Of a DNA stretch of 64,000 nt, positions 56,350 through 64,000 are shown in pieces. The DNA is taken from contig NC_058197.1 of NCBI RefSeq assembly GCF_907165205.1, forward strand, positions 13,155,266-13,219,265, read 5' to 3'. Below the pieces are notes generated by a model that was not told where the DNA came from, did not search any database, and saw only the letters and a list, made by a program, of their open reading frames with translations. Source of the stretch: Coccinella septempunctata (Eukaryota > Arthropoda > Insecta > Coleoptera > Coccinellidae). Made by a program: the position numbers and the translations under genes. Every line of letters begins with the position of its first letter. Position 1 is the stretch's first letter.

Positions 56350-57010
56350 ATTTCGATTTATCAATCATTATTTTTTGTATCACTTACACTGGGGTACAAT
56401 TCCAACTTTTCTTCACGTGAACGAAAAGAAACAAATACGAAGACTTTTTTATAAGCTTCCTCTCATACCACGAGACCCCAAATTTTGCTTTCTATTTTCA
56501 TCAGCAATATAGACATTCTAGATCTTGGTGAAACGCTGGAAAGATTTCACGTGATTATCATAATGATTGGAAAAGGAAAATTTCATTTGATAACTCAATT
56601 GTATCTGATAAGTGGTATACGAAAAAAAAATACCTTTTAATCGGACAGTACCTCCAAGGTACACCAATTTTAATGTAAGTCTAATTATAAGGTAGATTCG
56701 ACAAGTCAAATATTTCCAGTTGTTCTGATGGTAATTGACAAAAAAAAACCAGAAGCACTCTAAGAACACTATGTTGAAGATCCATTAAATTAGACGTTTG
56801 AATTGAACACGTGCATTTAGCTTGTTGGACAAAAAAACAAAGATTTAGGAAATTCACAAAATTGTGTAGGTATTATTGCAAAATATCTCAAAATGGAATC
56901 AGAAATTGCCCTTTTCTTTGCTTTTGTCTTTAATTTGTCCTCACTTCTTAAATTGAGAAAACTTCAAAGGGATCTTAAACTCAAAAGTCATGAATTATGA
57001 AAAAGTTTTG
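56350..57010. other. No gene recognised
   Basis: AT-rich DNA with short frames only and no repeat partner seen in the window. Confidence 0.4.
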
Positions 57011-57017
57011 CAGATCT

Positions 57018-57560
57018 GTAGCACCCCTAAAAAGAACAAAATTACCTTCAGAATAACGAGCTAAATCTGTGACAATACATATCTGTGGATCTTTTAAGAG
57101 AGTTGAATTCGGTAAAAGTACCCAATTTTTCGAATTTCACAGATATTTTTCATTTTTGAACATCAAAGTACTCTAAAAGGGCGCATTATACGAGAAATTC
57201 TTTTATTCAACAAAACATTCATATTCATTAGATTGCCTTCAACTTAGTTTCAAGAATTGAGTTATTTGAATTTTTGTTTTTTTTATGGTACGTAATAGTC
57301 ACAATGAGACATCTGGAAGACGTAGGTGATATCTTCTCTTCGAAAATGATTTATCGAATATATGAAAAACCAAATTCCGAAATTCATTTCATTCGATGAA
57401 ACCATTTGTGAGATAGAACTGAAAATAACATTTTGTTATGGTTTTCAACAGCCTGTATCTTTAAAACCGAGCCGATACGGAAAAAATGGTAAAGGAAAAA
57501 AGTATTTCTCTTGACCTCAAGAATCTACTGTTGAAATATTTGTACGAGTCAAAGGCCCAT
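57018..57560 (+). mobile_element. TIR element family A, copy 6 (left-truncated)
   Basis: Begins inside the family at ACCCCTAAAAAGAACAAAAT and runs collinearly to the terminus GTACGAGTCAAAGGCCC. The left TIR is missing. Confidence 0.7.
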
Positions 57561-59183
57561 TAATGTTTTATTGAAAGCAACAGAGCTGTGTCACAATGAT
57601 GGAAGAATTCTCGTTCAATAACAATATTCTTACGTTTTCAGAATGGCTCACACTCAGTTCATTTAGAATTTGCGAGAATACCTGTATACAGGGTGGAAAT
57701 ATGTATATTTTAAGGGAGGATTCCTGGTCCCTGGTCTAAAAATAGTACGAGTCTTTCATATAAGTTTTTTTGAGCATCCCTGATTTGATATGCAGACCCC
57801 TAAAGATTGCACCTGACAAGCTATTTGTTTTTTTTTTTTTTTTTGAACAGGAAACTGGCAAAAAGGAAATTGAGTAGACATTCTATGGGAACGGGAAGGC
57901 AATGAAAAAAAATTTGGTGGTGTTTACCTATTATGTCAGAAATACATCGGCATACTAGATGAATTTATGTCCGAAGATTATTCTACCCTACGATTCACGC
58001 TATGCACCTGTAGATAAATAATTTTTTTTCTCAAAAACCTTTACTTTAAGCAATAAATTACAAGAGACCTCATTTGTTCGAAATGAATCAAGCTACATAT
58101 TAAAAATTTATCTTTTAAATGGTATAATATGAGTAAAGAGGGGTGGCTATTTCCTTCCCTTGGAGTTATAGGAGAACAACAACGAAATTTTTTTCATTGC
58201 CTTCCAGAGAACTTCATCTAGGCAAGGCTTGCTTGAAGAAGGAAATTCATTTGTATGACCCATGCTATTTTTTGACAAGGAATCATCCTGCTTAATTCGA
58301 CATATTCTCAGAATGTTGCAATTTTTTCATGTGTGCTTAGTTTGACTGAACTGACTGAAGGCAATAAGACGCTGAAGAATTTTCGAAGAAATCACAGATC
58401 TTTTCCTGAAAAGCCAAATAGGTTAATCGTTCTCATATACCCGACAGGATACACTTCTTTCTCATGGATTCACATCGTTCTCCATCCTATCAGCAACCGC
58501 CGACGATGAACTCTGACCCCCGTCTCTGCCAGCCCCTGCCGAACCACCCCAGTCTTCCCCTGTTTCGAATAAAAACGCGGGTTGCACTTCGCAAGCGACT
58601 GGCGAGTTTTACGAATCGGTCGAAAGCCCCAGGCGACTATGATTACATTATAATTTTATAATTCCACCACACCTTGATTAACCTTGGCAATTACAGGAAT
58701 CTCGATCTGAACGTATATGTATATATAGGCGGATCTGACCTTGGAAACGGTTCGCTTTGGTTGAATGACATTTCGTGATCTCCCATTCAATCATTAGGAT
58801 GGATATGTTGGCTATGTGTCGGTTTTACGTGCACGATAAACGATGATTCAGAAAAAGTGGATTAAGATTGGATTCACTTCCTTCGTACACTGAAAAATGG
58901 TCATTTCTGGTATAATTGCAGTAGGCACTGACATTCTAAATGTCAGTCAAATGGTCCATGTGTATTTATTTGTTTTTAGTCATAATGGTATAAAAATTGT
59001 GAGTTTCAATTTGGAATAAGAAAGTTTTTGATGAAAACTGTGATGGAAATTAGGCAGGTTTCTATGAATACCCTGTAGAATTTGTGCGTCAAAATCAGAC
59101 TGAAAGACGTACGACTTAACTTCGATAACAATTCATGAAAATTCTGTTCTTCTAATGTTGATTGGTAACTAGCTATGACCATC
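57561..59183. other. No gene recognised
   Basis: Includes the diverged duplicate at 58016-58250 and an ACAGGGTGG repeat end near 57690. A CpG-richer patch at 58460-58640 precedes a TATATGTATATATA block near 58710 but no gene follows in either direction. Confidence 0.35.
58016..58250 (+). repeat. Diverged duplicate of 50130-50365
   Basis: Partner of the segment at 50130-50365, with AAATTACAAGAGACC, GGTATAATATGAGTAAAG and CTTCATCTAGGCAAGGCTTG in the same order. It has an extra block of about 35 bp. The coding-like frame that follows the first copy is not preserved here. Confidence 0.5.
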
Positions 59184-59203
59184 TACAAGGTGGGTCACAA
59201 ATA

Positions 59204-60645
59204 CACTGCGCAAAAAAATTTACGCAAATTCTGAAAATCTCAATTTTTGAAAGTTAACTCTACATTGACTTTATAACTTATTTTTTATGTTCTCTCGGGA
59301 AGGTTTTGAACGGAACAGGACACATTAAATGGAAGAAAAATTCAGGATTTTACCGAATCTTATGTGAAAGAAGAGAAATTAACAATTTTCAAAATACTGA
59401 AATGCTGATAAGTGATTTAATACTTGGTTTTTCCACCCCTTGCGTTAATTACAGCTCGGCAACGACGGTTCATACTCATAATGAGTGATCTTAAAATGTT
59501 CTGATCTAATCCTTCCCAGATTTCTCCGAGTTGGATTCCTAAGTCATTAAGAGTAGCTGGATGAGTTTCTGAACTTCTCAGCCTTCTATTGAGGTTGTCC
59601 CAAACCTGCTCAATCGGATTGAGATCTGGACTTCTTGCTGGCCATTCCATTCGAGAGACTTCAACCTCATCAAGGTACTCCTGAACGATGCGCGCACGAT
59701 GGGGTCTGGCATTATCGTCCATAAAAATGAAATTTTCACCAATGTATGGGGCAAATGGCACTACATGCTCTTCAAGAATGTTCCTTATATACTCATCAGC
59801 ATTCATAGCTCCATTATCAACGACCACTAGCTCTGTGCGAGCAGTCAAAGATATTCCACCCCATACCATAATCGATCCTCCCCCGAAACCAGTAGTATTC
59901 AGGAAATTGCACTGAGCATATCTTTCATGTGGACGTCTGTATACAAGGGAACGTCGATCACAATGGTAGAGGCAGAATCTAGACTCATCTGTGAAGAGAA
60001 CTCTTTCCCAATCGACCTCTTCCCAATGGATATGCTCTCTCGCAAAATCCAAACGCGCCCTTCGATGAGCTGGGCCTCTTGCCGCGACACGAGGCCTTAA
60101 ATCATATTCTCTGAGGCGATTTCTTATTGTCTGATTGCTAATTTGCACCTCATGAGTTTGCTTAAGCTGCATTTGAAGGAGGCGAGCGGTTGCAAACCGT
60201 TGTCTCAACGAAGAAACTCTCAAGTAACGTTCTTGAATGGCAGTTGTTACCCGTGGTCTACCCTGTCCTGGTCTTCGGATATTCATACCTGTCTCCCTGA
60301 ATCGCTGCAACATTCTGGACACACTTGTATGGGAAACTCCAAACCTTTCTGCAATTCTTGTGTATGTCCACCCTTCTTCTCGAAAAACTACCGCTTGGGC
60401 ACATTCCTCTTGGGTCAAATTGCGTTGCATAGCGATCGAGTGTAGAAAATCAAACGAAAGAAAAACTATTGATCACTAGAATTGATCGAGAACAACTGAT
60501 TTTAGAATGGAGCCAATACATTCAAAATCTGATATCATATCAAGTGGATAACATATGCATGCATAATTCTGATAAAAATAATTATCATTGAGAACACCAA
60601 ATAAATTTGAGATTTCCATAATGTGCGTTAATTTTTTGCGCAGTG
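59204..60645 (-). mobile_element. Complete Tc1-type transposon
   Basis: 1442 bp, bounded by CACTGCGCAAAAAA and its inverse, with TA duplicated at 59202-59203 and 60646-60647. The TIRs run about 40 bp with mismatches (the next shared text is ACGCA, then GAAAATCTCAA-like). It contains one intact transposase frame on the minus strand. Everything needed for cut-and-paste movement appears present. Confidence 0.9.
59417..60430 (-). CDS. Tc1-family transposase, intact
   Basis: 337 residues with no stop or frameshift. It cuts and rejoins DNA at the element ends, inserting at TA. The N-terminal paired helix-turn-helix domain includes ERFGVSHTSVSRMLQRFRE (about 28-46) and the GRPR hook GQGRPRVT (about 55-62). 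The catalytic core has LFTDESRF (first Asp), FMDDNARPH (second Asp) and SPDLNPIEQVW, with Glu 35 positions after the second Asp, giving DD34E. GGGSIMVWGGI, the usual Gly-rich box, lies between. Length is normal for the Tc1 group. Start and stop lie inside the TIRs. It is inserted in a family A copy. Activity is plausible but not shown. Confidence 0.93.
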   Translation of the reverse strand: MQRNLTQEECAQAVVFREEGWTYTRIAERFGVSHTSVSRMLQRFRETGMNIRRPGQGRPRVTTAIQERYLRVSSLRQRFATARLLQMQLKQTHEVQISNQTIRNRLREYDLRPRVAARGPAHRRARLDFAREHIHWEEVDWERVLFTDESRFCLYHCDRRSLVYRRPHERYAQCNFLNTTGFGGGSIMVWGGISLTARTELVVVDNGAMNADEYIRNILEEHVVPFAPYIGENFIFMDDNARPHRARIVQEYLDEVEVSRMEWPARSPDLNPIEQVWDNLNRRLRSSETHPATLNDLGIQLGEIWEGLDQNILRSLIMSMNRRCRAVINARGGKTKY

Positions 60646-60844
60646 TATATTCCGAAATTCATTTCATTCGATAAAATCGTTGGTGAGATGCAACTAGAAA
60701 TATCATTTTTTTAGGGTTTTTCAACAGCTTGTATCTTTCAAACCGAGCCGATTCGGAAAAAATGGTAAAGAAAAAAAGTGTTTCTTTCGACCTCAAGAAT
60801 CTACTGTTAAAATGTTTGCACGAGTGAAAAACTAACCCTGTAAA

Positions 60845-61990
60845 AGATGTAAGATTGTTTCTCACAAAACGGCAAACAAATAAATATATCTTCAGCGAAC
60901 ACCCCCCTGTATATAGATAATGCGGATGAGAATCCTCAGTTCGATCAATCGAAGAACAAACCGCGTCCCCTAAAAAATCGAGATAATATCGGATAACCTC
61001 ACAGACCCATCAAAACTACCCAAGACACAAAGCGAAAAAAAAATATTAAGTTACCCCGAACGAGAACGCACAATGCGAACCCACTACAACACGGCATCCA
61101 CGAGCAGAACACGCGAAAATATTTAGCATAGGACACCTCTACAAAACCGTACCAACAAAGCCATTATATACGAAAAATATATAGATCAAATCGATGTCAA
61201 ATACCAATCGGAGATTTCAACGATCCTACCCTCTATCGGCGTTCCAACCCTTCCCTCGGTCGCGGAATCCTTAGGGTGGTACGGCGGCCTGTTCACGGGA
61301 CGCATTGTATCGGGAATAATCAAAGGGTATGCGGGAATTCATCGGTAACAACCCCACGTTGACAGAATTATTAGTATGTATCGGGTTTCGCGATATATTG
61401 GTCGACTTTCTTTCGATAGATCCAGATCTGATTTCGGGGATTTGCGACGGTCGTAGTAGGTTTTGTGGGGTGTGATTGGGTTCGAGTGGCGTAGGGTAAG
61501 GTGCCACTTGTCGAAACAAGTGTATTTTTGGCTTATTCTTGCTTTGTTTAGCGTGCAAACTGTTTTAGAGTGTGCTTGGCTTGTTGGATTATGGTATAGG
61601 ATCTCCTGCAGATTGTGGGAGGCGTTTTAGGACCTCCTGGCATCGCCAATTTGTAATAAAAAGTCAATTTAACCTTCTTCTTGAGCTCCCTCTTCTTTAG
61701 GACCCAGAAGTCTGCGAAAAGGACAAGAAGTAACAGGTCCTTGCTAGGTCTTGACGACGAAGGTCAAGAATACATGACGAGTACGTCCAGTTGAAGCTAT
61801 AAGAGCTATTGCAACATTTCAACATAACTAACATATCGCGATAAGTCTTCCAGATTGCAGAAAATCCAGCCATATGTGATAAGTAGATGCAGAAGTAGAT
61901 TTTCGAGGACGTTCTGTTGCACTGAGACCTTAAAATCTATTTATCGGATAAGATACAGCAGACGAAGATAAAGAATGCTGCGAGTGGTGA
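60845..61990. other. Unique flank with one uncertain exon candidate
   Basis: Somewhat CpG-richer than the repeats. Contains the open frame at 61271-61558 (separate entry). Otherwise no repeat or gene was recognised. Confidence 0.35.
61271..61558 (-). CDS. Possible N-terminal exon, uncharacterised
   Basis: A 95-codon minus-strand frame beginning MHAKQSKNKPKIHLF, rich in Pro, Asn and Ser, in DNA without repeats. It lies upstream of the rotund-like gene in the same orientation. It could be an alternative first exon of that gene, since rotund in Drosophila has alternative promoters. A phase-0 GT is available near its end (after REQAA), but the site is weak. No domain. A chance frame is possible. 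Confidence 0.18.
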   Translation of the reverse strand: MHAKQSKNKPKIHLFRQVAPYPTPLEPNHTPQNLLRPSQIPEIRSGSIERKSTNISRNPIHTNNSVNVGLLPMNSRIPFDYSRYNASREQAAVPP

Positions 61991-61994
61991 GGCA

Positions 61995-62660
61995 GTGGTC
62001 AAGGGGGTGTACCTCAGGGTACAGTTCTCGGCCCAATGCTATTCTCATTCTGAATATTAACGCTTCAAGCCCATACCCTTGGTCAATAACCTATTACCCG
62101 ATTACTTTGGCGAGGACAGGATCAATTGTGAAACGTTCACTAGTTATCTGGTAGTCTATGTTGACTATCATCTCAGATGGGATATTCACAGTATGGAGTT
62201 GCACAAGAAATTTTATTTATACTGTGTAATACGCCCTCATACAGTCAGTCCTTCAGTGTGGTATTTGGGCATGGTGTAGTCTGTTAGGAAAATATTACCT
62301 CACTATTGAGAGAGCGCAGAAGAGGTTACTGAAGGTTCTCTTTGAAAAGCATGACCAGTTTCCAATGAAGAAATTGTTAAGGGTGCTGAGGATTCTTGAT
62401 CGCAGACAACATTGTGTGAAGGCTTTGATAACTTCTATTCCGAAATGGGACAGAGGCTTTACATGGATTCTGCTCATAGAACACAGCAAGCAGAGAATGG
62501 GATAGTCAGAGGTCTCAGGGTGGCTAGAGGAAAATCAAGATCATCGCTTCTCTACAGGCCAAATTTATAATATTGTACCCACATATCTCAAGTCTTCGCA
62601 GAGCTGCCATTCCTTCAAGAAGAAAAAATTCCTGGTTGCTCCATTCCTTTAAACGACAAG
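61995..62660 (+). pseudogene. Non-LTR retrotransposon RT remnant
   Basis: Plus-strand text GGVPQGTVLGPMLFS near 62000-62050 is the RT motif B region, followed at once by a stop. At 62295-62470 the frame IERAQKRLLKVLFEKHDQFP with LRILDRRQHCVKAL matches the C-terminal region of such polyproteins. The YADD region is missing or unreadable. Several stops make it inactive. Confidence 0.7.
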
Positions 62661-62719
62661 CAGTTTATAGACTATTTTGACATATTCTGATGTTACTTAG
62701 TTACTTTATACTCAGTAGC

Positions 62720-63365
62720 CAACTCAGAATTTGAGCTCAAACACAAGCTCGTAAATGAGCTTTTTTGAGTTCGCGTTAGTTACTTCAAATTCTCTGGTAG
62801 TTTCTTCGGTATTAGGCCAGTTGATGAAATGACAATAGGGATGGTCTTGATATCTTTGAACTTCCTTTCTTTCTTGGTTTGCTCCTATCTGGTAGGTTAA
62901 TGTCATGAGTGATTTTACGGTCTGTGAGAACCGTGCGATCCCAGTAGAGCTTGTTATGATTATTTTCCAATACAGAATCTGGATGGTGATTGCAGTAAGG
63001 AACCTTTTTTGACCTTGGAAGTTCGTATTTTATTACCAATTCTTGGTGTAAAATCTTGGCAATATCATCATTTCTATTCTTCTACTACGTGCCTGCGAAC
63101 TTCTGGCAACCCTCAGTGATGTGCTGGATGGTTTCAGCCATAACAACAGCTATTATCTGCTAGTGAGGTGCCCTTGGTGTTATATTCCATAGAGTTCCTA
63201 GTTGGATTCACTTGATCTTGGATGGCAATGATGTATCCCTCTGTCTCAGGAAACGGTATTCCGGAAGTCAACCAGTAGTTCGACACAAATACATCGACAT
63301 AATCATGGTTGACCTCGTTCTGATTTCTCCCATGTAAAGGTTTGCCAATCAACCTCTGCATTTTG
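62720..63365 (-). pseudogene. Second non-LTR-type polyprotein remnant
   Basis: Minus-strand frames read in order: MQRLIGKPLHGRNQNEVNHD (63361 on), then YWLTSGIPFPETEGYIIAIQ, then after breaks AETIQHITEGCQKFAGT (63140-63090), then HHPDSVLENNHNKLYWDRTV (62990-62930). This order is typical of the C-terminal part of arthropod non-LTR polyproteins, where CRYG...C precedes the HITxGC zinc-like motif. Stops and frame changes show that it is dead. Confidence 0.7.
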
Positions 63366-63539
63366 CTTTTTGCTGACTGTTAGACGATTTCCATGTGATA
63401 TTGTTGCAGCTTCAAGGCAGTAGAATTATCAGCACAAACTACTCGATGAAGTTCTGAAGAAGCAACCTAGTTGAGGAATTGAGGAGTATTATTGTGCCTC
63501 CATCTGAACTGCTTTCGGCCTTATGTCGATTACAGCTCG

Positions 63540-64000
63540 CCTTCTAGTTTCAGTGTTCCGATGAGCTCCAGTATTTGAGATGGTTCCAATGAGATGACGA
63601 TGACGATGATGAGGCATTCCGTCACTAGGTGATCTGTAGTTTCTACCTCCTCCCCACAGAATCTACAGTTGCTGGTTGACCAAATCTCATGACGTACTTC
63701 CTCAGGCGAGAATGACCTGTAAGGACTCCACTAAGGAAGAGTAGCATAATCTTGCTAAGGTCAAGAAACTTCTAAGCTCTCGAAGTGTTAAAGTTCCCAA
63801 GGAATTTTTGGACTGCTCCAGGTTTTTCCAGAGTAATTCTCTTTCGGTTGTTACCGTCTCCTAGGACTCTTCCTTGTGGGTACATTTTCCTATACCACAG
63901 GAAGCCAATGAAAGGAGTTTGTGCTCCTTTTGTGGCAAATGCATAAGCCTCTTAATTTCCTTCGAGTGACCGAGAACTGAGGCTCAATAGACCTTGTTAT
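63540..64000 (-). pseudogene. RNase H / C-terminal zinc-motif remnant of a retrotransposon
   Basis: Minus strand, running off the window edge. LTGHSRLRKYVMRFG (about 63725-63680) is followed, after a one-base frame shift, by NCRFCGEEVETTDHLVTEC (about 63670-63615). A GH..L..Y segment and CRFCG...H...C motif of this kind closes many non-LTR polyproteins after an RNase H domain. Decayed. Confidence 0.7.

Larger units (their letters stand above)
59184..60843 (+). mobile_element. TIR element family A, copy 7, split by the Tc1 element
   Basis: ACAAGGTGGGTCACAAATA at 59185-59203 looks like a shortened family A left end, and 60648-60843 is the family right part ending AAAACTAACCCTGTA. The Tc1 element sits between them at a TA. 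The family copy was therefore already internally deleted when the Tc1 element arrived. Confidence 0.55.

Noticed and set aside
59688..60479. Plus-strand frames opposite the Tc1 transposase
   Set aside because: Shadows of the intact transposase frame on the minus strand.

Overview
The window is animal nuclear DNA, almost certainly from an insect. Genes are intron-rich with short GT-AG introns of about 50-75 bp, intergenic DNA is AT-rich and crowded with DNA transposons and non-LTR retrotransposon debris, and a rotund/squeeze-type zinc-finger gene with very large introns fills the middle. Nothing bacterial or viral is seen. A beetle or related holometabolous insect is a reasonable guess, but the sequence alone does not settle the order.

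Region 1 (1-6.9 kb): AT-rich DNA with no convincing gene. It holds decayed repeats and one CpG-rich patch with a perfect 20-bp palindrome. Region 2 (6.9-10.4 kb): a roughly 3.2-kb imperfect inverted-repeat (foldback) locus. Its core is an array of palindromic modules whose order reads the same on both strands. Region 3 (10.6-16.1 kb): a compact block of four housekeeping genes: a DDX55/SPB4-type DEAD-box helicase (+, 9 exons), mitochondrial ribosomal protein L30 (-, 1 exon), RanBP1 (+, 4 exons) and peptidyl-tRNA hydrolase 2 (+, 3 exons). The helicase and mRpL30 converge. mRpL30 and RanBP1 are head-to-head over about 440 bp. All exon models keep frame across every junction.

Region 4 (16.1-44.6 kb): 3' flank and body of the rotund/squeeze-like gene on the minus strand (coding exons at 44.0-43.3, 32.6-32.3, 23.2-22.9 and 19.8-19.3 kb). 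Its introns hold several TIR element families, some inserted inside others, two non-LTR remnants, and CpG-rich homeobox-site-rich patches that could be enhancers. Region 5 (44.6-64 kb): upstream flank of that gene. It has a compound foldback element, more copies of the same TIR families, a dead mariner copy that has lost its third catalytic aspartate, a complete-looking Tc1-type transposon with intact transposase, TIRs and TA duplication, and at the right edge several degraded non-LTR retrotransposon pieces.

The four housekeeping genes act in separate core pathways (60S ribosome assembly, mitochondrial translation, Ran-dependent nuclear transport, peptidyl-tRNA recycling). The rotund-like gene is a developmental transcription factor, and its large, repeat-filled, enhancer-like introns fit that role. 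The most unusual structure is the self-complementary array at 7.1-10.3 kb.
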